Below, in pieces: positions 6,685 through 14,215 of a DNA stretch of 64,000 nucleotides; the first letter of the stretch is position 1; each line of letters begins with the position of its first letter. The notes under the pieces are model-generated. The model did no database searches. It was not told where the DNA came from and worked only from the letters and a program-made list of their open reading frames with translations. The position numbers and the translations under genes are program-made. The stretch comes from Mucilaginibacter inviolabilis (GTDB taxonomy: Bacteria > Bacteroidota > Bacteroidia > Sphingobacteriales > Sphingobacteriaceae): assembly GCF_011089895.1 (NCBI RefSeq), contig NZ_JAANAT010000002.1:248001-312000 (forward strand), read 5' to 3'.

Positions 6685-9411
6685 ATGAAGAAAATACTGA
6701 TTGCGGTGCTGATACTTTGCCTGAAGCAGATAGCTTTTGCGCAGAGCGACATGCAAACCATGGCGGATATGAAAAAACAGCAGCCAATTACCTATACCTG
6801 CCCCATGCATCCGGAGATACACGCTACCAAACCGGGCAATTGCCCTAAATGTGGTATGAAGCTGGTTAAAGAAAAGCCAAAGGCAGTTCCTAAAAAAGCT
6901 GCCGTCCGGAACATGCCCGTGAAGGAAAAAAGCATGCAGATGGATGATGTGCCAATGAGTACAAATCCGGCGACGAAGGCCGTAAGTTATACCTGCCCGA
7001 TGCACCCTGAGATCCATGCAGCCCAACCCGGGAATTGTCCTAAATGCGGCATGAAACTGGTCAAAGAGCAGCCAAATATCAAGAAAATGCCGGACGGTAT
7101 GAAGATGCCGGTGACGGACAGCACGAAACAGGGCGTAAAAATGGATGATATGGATATGCCAGCAGGCCCGGCAGCGAAGGTCCACTTGGAACCTATTAAA
7201 ACTGTCGCAGCTAAATTTCCTCCGCGTACCGTGCGTTACGACCTGTATATTGCCGACACGACGGTGACCTACGGCGGAAAACCGAAAAGGGCCATCGCGG
7301 TCAATGGTAGTATCCCTATGCCCACACTTACATTTACCGAAGGCGATACAGCAGAGATCTATGTACACAACAAACTCAAAGAAGAGACTTCCCTGCACTG
7401 GCATGGGCTGTTCCTGCCCAACCGTTATGACGGCGTTCCGAACCTGACGCAAATGCCTATCAAGCCAGGCGCAACACATCTTTACAGGTTCCCGATCAAA
7501 CAACATGGCACACACTGGTATCACAGCCATACCGGCTTACAGGAACAAATCGGCATGTACGGCGCTTTTATCATGAACAAACGGGAGGAATGGGATATCC
7601 CCACCATTCCGCTCGTTTTAAGTGAATGGACCAATATGAGCCCCAAAGAGGTACAGCGCAGCCTGCATGCAGCCACGGATTGGTTCGCTATTAAAAAGGG
7701 TACAACCCAAAGTTACCTGGAGGCCATCCAAAGCGGTCATTTTAAAACTAAGGTAGACAATGAATGGAAGCGAATGAATGCGATGGATGTCAGCGATGTT
7801 TACTATGATCAGTTCCTGATCAACGGGAAAAACCAGCGTGAGCAACCGCAATTTAAGGCGGGTGATAAGGTAAGACTGCGTATCGCCAACGCCGGCGCAT
7901 CCTCCTATTTTTGGCTCAAGTATGCGGGCGGTAAAATGACCGTGGTCGCGACCGATGGCAATGATGTGGTACCCGTCGAAGTCGACCGGCTGATCGTGGC
8001 CGTTTCGGAAACTTACGATGTGGTGGTGACGCTGCCCGAGAATAAGAGTTATGAGTTCCTGGTGACACCTGAGGACCGGACCCGGTCCGCATCACTTTGG
8101 CTGGGTACGGGTGATAAGGTTTATGCCGGCAAGATGCCGAAGCTGAAGTATTTCGCCGGGATGAAAATGATGAATGACATGATGGACATGAATGGCAATA
8201 TGGTTGAAATGGACGGCATGAAAATGCAGAACCAGACCATGGATATGAATACCGTGATGTACCCGGAGATAACCGGTGAAGAAAAACCCGCCAAAAAGGA
8301 ACAGAAAGTTATGCCGGCCGTGCAGGAACCGACTGATAAAAGTATGTCAGGCATGAATATGGCTACGGCCAATGCAGACCTGGTCACCCTTAATTACAGC
8401 ATGCTGCGCGACCCGAATAAGACAACACTGTCAAACGGGCCCTGGAAAGAGCTGAAGTTCGACCTGACGGGCAATATGAACCGTTACGTTTGGACGCTGG
8501 ATAACAAAACCGTTTCCGAGTCTGATAAGATCCTGATCAAAAAAGGGGAAAACTTGCGGATCATTTTATATAATAATAGTATGATGCGGCACCCGATGCA
8601 CTTGCACGGGCATGACTTCCGGGTGCTGAACGGGCAGGGTGAGAACGCCCCGATGAAGAATGTGATCGATATTATGCCCATGGAAAGGGACACCATTGAA
8701 TTTGCGGCTAACGAACCGGGGGGCGACTGGTTCTTTCATTGCCATATCCTTTACCATATGATGAGCGGAATGGGCCGCATATTCAGTTACAGTGACTCCC
8801 CGCCTAACCCGGATGTTCCCGATCCGGAATTTGCACAGCGCAGTTTATTCTGGGACGACCAGATGCCTCACCTGATGGGAAAGGTCGGTTTGGAAAGCAA
8901 TGGCACAGACGGGCAGTTGATGCTGGGCAGTACCCGCTGGAAAGCAACTACCATGTGGCACCTGGGTACGGATGCCATGATGGGGTACGAAAGCGAAACG
9001 ACGTTCGGCCGATATATAGGCAGGAACCAATGGCTGTTCCCTTACGTGGGCTTTGACTATCATTACAAAAAATTCAATCCTGATGAAAAGAATATTTTTG
9101 GCAGCGATTACAAAAACCTCTTCGGGCAGGTTAGCAACAAAGAAAACCGTCATACAGTGGTTGCGGGCCTGGCCTATACGCTGCCGATGTTATTTGTAGC
9201 TGATATGCGCATTGACGCGAACGGTAAATTGCGCTTTCAGTTAGGCCGCGAAGACATCCCCCTGACGCAACGCCTTCGCTTTAACATTATGATCAATACC
9301 GATAAGGAATATGCTGCCGGGCTGCGGTATATTGTAACTAAGTATTTCTCCTTTTCAACGCATTACGATAGTGATATGGGAGCAGGCGCCGGTTTAACAA
9401 TCACCTATTAA
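6685..9411 (+). CDS. Multicopper oxidase fused to CopB-like barrel, with two heavy-metal-binding repeats
   Basis: 908 residues, about 300 longer than a normal CopA/PcoA oxidase. Order: signal peptide (1-20); two near-identical heavy-metal-binding modules (YTCPMHPEIH ... CPKCGMKLVKE, about 37-62 and 102-126); cupredoxin oxidase with all copper motifs (HWHG 238-241, HWYHSH 277-282, HPMHLHG from 636, HCHILYHM from 685); a Met-rich insert (about 485-530); then from about 725 a CopB-type domain ending in alternating strands and an aromatic C-terminus (TITY), as in outer-membrane barrels. It should oxidise Cu(I) to Cu(II) in the periplasm or at the outer membrane. CopA and CopB are usually separate genes; here they are one chain. 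The next gene starts inside its stop codon (TAATG). Confidence 0.9.
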   Translation: MKKILIAVLILCLKQIAFAQSDMQTMADMKKQQPITYTCPMHPEIHATKPGNCPKCGMKLVKEKPKAVPKKAAVRNMPVKEKSMQMDDVPMSTNPATKAVSYTCPMHPEIHAAQPGNCPKCGMKLVKEQPNIKKMPDGMKMPVTDSTKQGVKMDDMDMPAGPAAKVHLEPIKTVAAKFPPRTVRYDLYIADTTVTYGGKPKRAIAVNGSIPMPTLTFTEGDTAEIYVHNKLKEETSLHWHGLFLPNRYDGVPNLTQMPIKPGATHLYRFPIKQHGTHWYHSHTGLQEQIGMYGAFIMNKREEWDIPTIPLVLSEWTNMSPKEVQRSLHAATDWFAIKKGTTQSYLEAIQSGHFKTKVDNEWKRMNAMDVSDVYYDQFLINGKNQREQPQFKAGDKVRLRIANAGASSYFWLKYAGGKMTVVATDGNDVVPVEVDRLIVAVSETYDVVVTLPENKSYEFLVTPEDRTRSASLWLGTGDKVYAGKMPKLKYFAGMKMMNDMMDMNGNMVEMDGMKMQNQTMDMNTVMYPEITGEEKPAKKEQKVMPAVQEPTDKSMSGMNMATANADLVTLNYSMLRDPNKTTLSNGPWKELKFDLTGNMNRYVWTLDNKTVSESDKILIKKGENLRIILYNNSMMRHPMHLHGHDFRVLNGQGENAPMKNVIDIMPMERDTIEFAANEPGGDWFFHCHILYHMMSGMGRIFSYSDSPPNPDVPDPEFAQRSLFWDDQMPHLMGKVGLESNGTDGQLMLGSTRWKATTMWHLGTDAMMGYESETTFGRYIGRNQWLFPYVGFDYHYKKFNPDEKNIFGSDYKNLFGQVSNKENRHTVVAGLAYTLPMLFVADMRIDANGKLRFQLGREDIPLTQRLRFNIMINTDKEYAAGLRYIVTKYFSFSTHYDSDMGAGAGLTITY

Positions 9412-10085
9412 TGAATAAAAAGATGAGCAATACACCAACCGCACCGAAATTTATTCCCGCCTTGAGCTTTAATTGGTTAACCCCGTTTTATGATCGTTTA
9501 CTAAAGCTTACGATGCCGGAGGAAACCATCAAAACGGCTTTGATCAGTGAAATAAAAGTATCAACGCCGTCAGACATTCTCGACTTTGGTTGCGGTTCGG
9601 GTACGCTTACCATAATGCTGAAAACTGCCCATCCTTTAGCCAATATTTCGGGTGTTGACGTGGATATAGACATTCTCAACGGGGCTAAGGAGAGAACGAG
9701 CAAGACTATGGCCGATATTAACCTGATCAGGTATAACGGGGAAAGACTTCCATTTAAGGATGCTTCTTTTGACATCGTGTCCTGTCTCGTATTTCATCAT
9801 ATTTATAGTTCACAAAAATCAGTCATCCTAAAAGAAATCTATCGCATCTTAAAAAGCGGCGGGCAGCTGATCATAGCTGATTTTGGCCGTTCAGCATCTG
9901 CCTGGCAAAGGTTTAAATTTAACATGATCAGGATCCTTGACGGGTTTGAATCAACGGCAGCAAACGCCAAAGGGCAGCTTCCGGGGTTAATTAATGAGGC
10001 GGGTTTTAAAAAGATCACGATCAGTGAGCATTTTAAGACATTCTTTGGAGAGGTACAAATCATCATGGCTTATAAAAAGGGTTAA
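9411..10085 (+). CDS. Class I SAM-dependent methyltransferase
   Basis: 224 residues, cytoplasmic. Motif I ILDFGCGSGTLT (about 57-68) and the acidic GVDVD after it define the SAM pocket; PFKDASFDIV and the post-I motifs follow, as in UbiE/Methyltransf_11 proteins. The substrate cannot be read from sequence. The start overlaps the oxidase stop by one base (TAATG), so it is translationally coupled to the copper oxidase. Similar methyltransferases recur in metal-resistance operons; a role in metal or thiol methylation is possible but unproven. Confidence 0.8.
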   Translation: MNKKMSNTPTAPKFIPALSFNWLTPFYDRLLKLTMPEETIKTALISEIKVSTPSDILDFGCGSGTLTIMLKTAHPLANISGVDVDIDILNGAKERTSKTMADINLIRYNGERLPFKDASFDIVSCLVFHHIYSSQKSVILKEIYRILKSGGQLIIADFGRSASAWQRFKFNMIRILDGFESTAANAKGQLPGLINEAGFKKITISEHFKTFFGEVQIIMAYKKG

Positions 10086-10124
10086 AAAATAACTGTTGGG
10101 CGATTAAACATCAAATGGATCATC

Positions 10125-11207
10125 ATGAGCGCATTTAAATTACGCCGCCTCGGCACAATAATGGTACCCGAACCGGGTAATGATATGGAGATCGGGGGCG
10201 TGCTCAATCCGGCCGCAGTACGCGGGCCTGACGGAGCACTTTATTTGTTCCCCCGCCTGGTGGCTAAGGGAAATTATTCCCGCATTGGGATCGCGCGGGT
10301 CAAGTTTGACAAAAAGGGCGACCCCTGTGGTGTTGACCGGTTGGGCATTGCCCTGGAGCCGGAAGAGGATTATGAAAAACGTCCCGGAGGCGGCGGTTGT
10401 GAGGATCCCCGTATAACCTTTGTCGAAACACTGGGGCGGTATATGATGACCTATACTGCTTTTTCGGCAGATGGCCCCCGTATTGCGCTGGCTCAATCAA
10501 CAGACCTGATCCGCTGGGAACGTTTAGGCCTGGCGAAATTTTTACCGTATAAAAAAATTCGGTTTAACGGGATCGATAACAAGGACGCCTGTATTTTTCC
10601 AATGGGGGTGCTTAGCAAGCATAACCACCTCTCCATGGCTATGCTTCACAGACCACTTTTTCCCGGCACGAGGCCTGAAGATACAATGCTGAAATCTATT
10701 AACCGCAGAATAGGGGATCACCATGAATGCATCTGGATATCCTATTGCCATATCAAAATGGACCCGGCTAAACCCAGGCATTTAGCAAGGTTTGAGTCCA
10801 ATCAGCCGCTGGCGATCCCATCGGCACCCTGGGAAAGTCTTAAAATCGGTGCGGGAACGCCGCCGGTGTTAACCCCACTGGGCTGGCTCATCTTATATCA
10901 TGGCGTAAGCGATATGCGCCCCACCAAAGATGATGCCCATGAGCTGCGGTATGCTGCCGGGCTGATGATACTGGATAAAGAACATCCGGAAAGGATATTG
11001 TACAGGTCGCCGAGCCCTGTATTGTCTCCGGATCTACCTGAAGAACAGGTTGGGGTGATCGCCAACGTAGTATTCCCAACAGGAATAGACCGGCGCGACG
11101 ACCTGGGACAACCGCAACGCTTTGATGTGTATTACGGTATGGCGGATAACCGCATCGGCGTTGCACGACTGGATATACCCGATAGATTGCCTGGGAAAAT
11201 GGAATAA
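10125..11207 (+). CDS. GH130 family beta-mannoside phosphorylase-like protein
   Basis: 360 residues, no signal peptide. The five-bladed propeller family GH130 is recognised by the N-terminal NPAAVRGPDGALYLFPRL, the conserved GGGGCEDPRITF (about 88-100) with the catalytic Asp, and late HGVSD and YYGMAD motifs. Known members phosphorolyse beta-mannosides such as mannosyl-glucose or mannan oligomers, releasing mannose 1-phosphate. It follows the methyltransferase by 39 bases in the same direction. A sugar phosphorylase at the end of a copper operon is unexpected. The ATG at 10125 is used; the ATG at 10115 is out of frame. Confidence 0.85.
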   Translation: MSAFKLRRLGTIMVPEPGNDMEIGGVLNPAAVRGPDGALYLFPRLVAKGNYSRIGIARVKFDKKGDPCGVDRLGIALEPEEDYEKRPGGGGCEDPRITFVETLGRYMMTYTAFSADGPRIALAQSTDLIRWERLGLAKFLPYKKIRFNGIDNKDACIFPMGVLSKHNHLSMAMLHRPLFPGTRPEDTMLKSINRRIGDHHECIWISYCHIKMDPAKPRHLARFESNQPLAIPSAPWESLKIGAGTPPVLTPLGWLILYHGVSDMRPTKDDAHELRYAAGLMILDKEHPERILYRSPSPVLSPDLPEEQVGVIANVVFPTGIDRRDDLGQPQRFDVYYGMADNRIGVARLDIPDRLPGKME

Positions 11208-11280
11208 TAAATATGCTCTTTGAAGGTCGGGTTAAATAGACATAAATGACGAAACATTATCTCCTTATTATTGAATAAAA

Positions 11281-11292
11281 TGATAATTATCA
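11281..11292. promoter_or_regulatory. Fur-like palindrome
   Basis: Perfect 12-base palindrome TGATAATTATCA in an AT-rich upstream region, followed 21 bases later by another GATAATCA. It resembles half of a Fur/Zur operator (TGATAAT-N-ATTATCA) with the centre compressed. It lies about 90 bases before the 11384 gene. Confidence 0.35.
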
Positions 11293-11383
11293 CTTTTTAG
11301 ATTGCTGATAATCACGCTAATAAAACTAAAATCGAGCTAAATTGCACTAATTAAAAACTATATCAACGTAAAAAATAAAAATC

Positions 11384-11854
11384 ATGAAAAAACTGTATTT
11401 TCTATTATTGATATTAACAATGACCACGGGTGTTGTTGTTAATGCCTGGGCGCAAACTTCAAAAGACAGCACCAGGAAATTGGTCATCGATGCCAAGGGC
11501 GGGATGCACGATCACGGCGGCACCAAACTCGGCTATATCGACAAGAATGATATTGTCCGGAACAATAAGGGGCAAAAATTATATTTCATCGACAGAGACG
11601 GCAATGTGATCAGTGCAGACGGCACCAAACTGGGAAAGGCTAAAAAGAACGGCGATTATTATAATAACGATGGAGAAGTTGTCCTTCAGTTAAAAAATGC
11701 AGATGCAGAAAGATGTGAAATTTTAGATCCCAAGGGCCATAGCCAGGGCTATGTTCACCGGAATTATAAATTGCATGCCTGCGCGGCGCATTGCTACTGG
11801 TTGGAACAGGCAAAGCTAAAGAAAGAAAAAGCGGATAAAGCAAAGACAAAATAA
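11384..11854 (+). CDS. Secreted beta-repeat protein (5-fold beta-flower-like)
   Basis: 156 residues with a signal peptide ending WAQ (about 24). The mature part is built from short repeats of the form G-x-K-L-G-Y-I-D-K-x-D / G-Q-K-L-Y-F-I-D-R-D-G / G-T-K-L-G-K, the pattern of small beta-flower proteins described in Bacteroidota. After this come three Cys (AERCEIL, HACAAHCYW) and a lysine-rich tail (KKEKADKAK). No enzymatic motif. It stands alone between a palindromic element and two strong hairpins. Function unknown; export and Cys/His content fit a periplasmic role in the copper island. Confidence 0.65.
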   Translation: MKKLYFLLLILTMTTGVVVNAWAQTSKDSTRKLVIDAKGGMHDHGGTKLGYIDKNDIVRNNKGQKLYFIDRDGNVISADGTKLGKAKKNGDYYNNDGEVVLQLKNADAERCEILDPKGHSQGYVHRNYKLHACAAHCYWLEQAKLKKEKADKAKTK

Positions 11855-11871
11855 GCCTTGTTTACGTGGCA

Positions 11872-11931
11872 AATGAGCGGGTATGCTCATTCGTTTGTCC
11901 GGTAAGTCTTCTGCAAGAGGGCTTACCGGAC
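11872..11931 (+). terminator. Two consecutive hairpins
   Basis: First hairpin AATGAGC / GCTCATT (11872-11891, loop 6); second, perfect 10-base stem GTCCGGTAAG / CTTACCGGAC (11897-11931, loop 15). They follow the stop of the 11384 gene by 17 bases and probably end its transcript, although the T-tract is weak. Confidence 0.6.
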
Positions 11932-11988
11932 TTGCTGGCTGAATTATATTGAAGTAACAACATTTTTAAGTTAATAAAAAACTGAATT

Positions 11989-12204
11989 ATGAACAAGCAC
12001 TTATTCTGGATGATCGTCGGGTGCACAGTGCCCTTGCTGCTCATTTTCCTTTTACCATTATTTGGCATTACAGGAAATTATTCATTTCTCATTTTCATCG
12101 TGTTAATGTTTGGCTGTCATTTTATGATGATGGGAAGGCATAGCAAACACTATCATTCATCAGCACAACAGGGCCTGGATCAGCATAAGGAGGACATATC
12201 ATGA
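11989..12204 (+). CDS. Small membrane protein, DUF2933-like
   Basis: 71 residues with two hydrophobic helices (about 6-26 and 30-45) followed by a His/Met-rich cytoplasmic or periplasmic tail (CHFMMMGRHSKHYHSS). The size and layout fit DUF2933 proteins that recur in copper and mercury resistance islands. Its stop overlaps the start of the DUF5676 gene (ATGA at 12201-12204), so they are coupled. Metal binding by the tail is an inference. Confidence 0.65.
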   Translation: MNKHLFWMIVGCTVPLLLIFLLPLFGITGNYSFLIFIVLMFGCHFMMMGRHSKHYHSSAQQGLDQHKEDIS

Positions 12205-12482
12205 ATCGTTTGCATGTAACAAAGTTAGGATTTGCAGCCGGCACAACAGTTGCCATCATCTATTCCGGGTGCATTATCATATCGTTGGCGCTCGGTAACG
12301 AGGCTGTGGCCAAGTTTTTCGGCTCCCTCGCTCATAGTTTCGATTTTACTGCTATTATCAGAAAGGCACCTATTACTTTCTCTGAAGCAATAACTGGGAT
12401 CATTGAGTGGTTCATTATCGCCTGGTTAATGGGCTCTTGCATAGCTGTAATTTACAACGCTGCCTTAGGCCGAAATAAATAA
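12201..12482 (+). CDS. DUF5676 family membrane protein
   Basis: 93 residues, two membrane helices (about 12-32 and 68-88). The start MNRLHVTKLGFAAGTT and the end GIIEWFIIAWLMGSCIAVIYN are characteristic of DUF5676, a small-protein family that travels with heavy-metal efflux genes. Function not established. It starts within the stop codon of the preceding gene and is followed 30 bases later by the SHOCT protein. Confidence 0.75.
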   Translation: MNRLHVTKLGFAAGTTVAIIYSGCIIISLALGNEAVAKFFGSLAHSFDFTAIIRKAPITFSEAITGIIEWFIIAWLMGSCIAVIYNAALGRNK

Positions 12483-12512
12483 TCAAATATTAATAATTAA
12501 ATTATAAAGATC

Positions 12513-12743
12513 ATGATGTACTACAACGGTAATTTTTGGGGAATGCACCTGATATGGTGGTTTGTTTGGATGATCCTCCTTTTTTGGATATTCGCAACGC
12601 CTTATGATATTCCCGGGCAGCGAAAGAAAAAAGAATCGCCGCTCGATATTTTGCAAAAGCGGTTTGCTTCAGGTGAGATCACAACGGAAGAATACCAGGA
12701 AAAGAAAAAGATCCTGGAAAATGATTCAGCAAAGCAAAAATAA
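12513..12743 (+). CDS. Membrane-anchored SHOCT domain protein
   Basis: 76 residues: one membrane helix rich in Trp (HLIWWFVWMILLFWIF, about 10-25), then a SHOCT motif (PLDILQKRFASGEITTEEYQ, 43-62). SHOCT domains are short helical hairpins often found at the ends of membrane or oligomeric proteins. It is the third of three tiny membrane-protein genes in a row in this metal island. Role unknown. Confidence 0.8.
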   Translation: MMYYNGNFWGMHLIWWFVWMILLFWIFATPYDIPGQRKKKESPLDILQKRFASGEITTEEYQEKKKILENDSAKQK

Positions 12744-12821
12744 ATGGCTGCTGTCCGCAAGCGACCGGTGAGCAGTTTTTTTAGTTACAGGCCTGTCCGA
12801 AGTCAGCAACTATACTTTATG

Positions 12822-12862
12822 GAAATGATCAGCACCGAAACCTGTTGGGTAACGATCATTTC
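12822..12862. repeat. Inverted repeat upstream of the MFS gene
   Basis: Perfect 9-base arms GAAATGATC (12822-12830) and GATCATTTC (12854-12862) separated by 23 bases, in the 190-base gap between the SHOCT gene and the MFS gene. There is no T-tract, so it is more likely a regulator-binding dyad or RNA structure than a terminator. Confidence 0.5.
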
Positions 12863-12934
12863 TTCCATGGACTGATTTGGATCTGATCCGTTTGGATTTA
12901 ACAATGCAGGGGAAATTATACTAAAAATGCCCGG

Positions 12935-14188
12935 ATGATTGATATAAAAAAATATGATAAGCGAAAGATAATATTGCTGTGCGGCGTGTTCCTGGTAATG
13001 ACGGGGCTGGGAATAACGCTTCCGGTGCTTCCGTTCTATATTGAAAAGTTGCTGCTGTCAGGCAGCATTTCATCTGATAAAGTTTCCCTCCACGTAGGGT
13101 TGATCACCGGGAGTTTTCCGCTTACCCAGTTTTTGTTCTCTTCTTACCTGGGTTCATTGTCTGATAAGATAGGTCGGCGGCCACTCATCCTGGCGGGCAT
13201 AGCCGGTTTTGCTGTTTCCACTTTTCTTTTTTCGCTGGGAGGGAGCGTCATGTTACTTTATGCCTCCCGTTTATTAGCCGGAATTTTTACCGCCGGTTTT
13301 GTGACCGCATCAGGGGCTTACATTGCCGATTTGACTTCAAAAGAACAAAGAGGGAAAAATATGGCGGTGCTGAGCAGTATTGCCGGGCTCGGTGCGGTTG
13401 CGGGCCCTTTACTTGGAAATCTGTTAAAAGTTAATGTAAAGCTTAACCTTTTTTTCGGGCAGTTAAAACTTGATAAATTTTCTACTCCATTTGTTATTTC
13501 ATCCTTGCTTGCATTAGTGGTTTTTATCCTTTACGTTATTTTGCTGCCGGAATCACACAAGGTTTACCCTAAAGCAGCAACGCAACCTATACCTAAAGTA
13601 AAGACACTGCTGATCCCGAACTGGAAATTACTAAATAGGACATTCCTATCGTTACTTGCTTTTTCCTTTATCAGTCAGTTCGCCTTATCCATGTTTGAAG
13701 GCACCTTCGCCTTACATTCCCAGCGCCTTTTTTCGTTCGGCCCGCAGCAATTGAGCGTGGTCTTTATCGTTTGTGGCTCACTGATGGGCTTTCTGCAGTT
13801 AGGTCCTGTTGCATGGTTAATCGATAAGAAAGGTGAAAACAGCTTGCTGCCTTTTGGCTTTCTATTTCTGGGCATTGGAATATTCATGCTCACTACTTCG
13901 CGGGCAATGGAATGGATTCTAATTTATGTCGCTTTCATTTCCACGGGGATGGCCATTTTGACGCCGGCCCTTGCCTCACTCATAACAAAAAATTCAGAAA
14001 AAGGGCATGGGGCATCCCTTGGAATATTTAGTTCTGTCAATAGTCTTGGGCAGGTCACTGGTGTAGTGACCGGGGGAGTAATTATGATTTGGTCAAATCA
14101 TATTGCTTATTGGTCGGTCGCGGTCGTTCTACTGGGGTCTGCGTATTTGGTATTGCCAAAAAACAAGTTACTGGTCCTTAAATCATAA
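12935..14188 (+). CDS. MFS transporter, TetA-like drug/metal exporter
   Basis: 417 residues with 12 predicted membrane helices. The MFS signature between helices 2 and 3 is visible as GSLSDKIGRRPLILAG (about 71-86), and the helix-5 motif C region GPLLGN follows. This pattern is typical of H+-coupled 12-TM antiporters of the TetA/Bcr type. Substrate cannot be told. It sits 27 bases before the CPH-type copper ATPase, so it is probably cotranscribed with it and could export a metal complex or an unrelated toxic compound. Confidence 0.85.
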   Translation: MIDIKKYDKRKIILLCGVFLVMTGLGITLPVLPFYIEKLLLSGSISSDKVSLHVGLITGSFPLTQFLFSSYLGSLSDKIGRRPLILAGIAGFAVSTFLFSLGGSVMLLYASRLLAGIFTAGFVTASGAYIADLTSKEQRGKNMAVLSSIAGLGAVAGPLLGNLLKVNVKLNLFFGQLKLDKFSTPFVISSLLALVVFILYVILLPESHKVYPKAATQPIPKVKTLLIPNWKLLNRTFLSLLAFSFISQFALSMFEGTFALHSQRLFSFGPQQLSVVFIVCGSLMGFLQLGPVAWLIDKKGENSLLPFGFLFLGIGIFMLTTSRAMEWILIYVAFISTGMAILTPALASLITKNSEKGHGASLGIFSSVNSLGQVTGVVTGGVIMIWSNHIAYWSVAVVLLGSAYLVLPKNKLLVLKS

Positions 14189-14215
14189 ATTTAATACTTA
14201 TTAATAAATTAAAAA

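Noticed and set aside
6649..7530. Long antisense frame (293 codons) opposite the multicopper oxidase start
   Set aside because: It lies over strongly conserved copper-site codons on the other strand, has no domain or start context, and its Cys/His richness is the mirror of the metal motifs.
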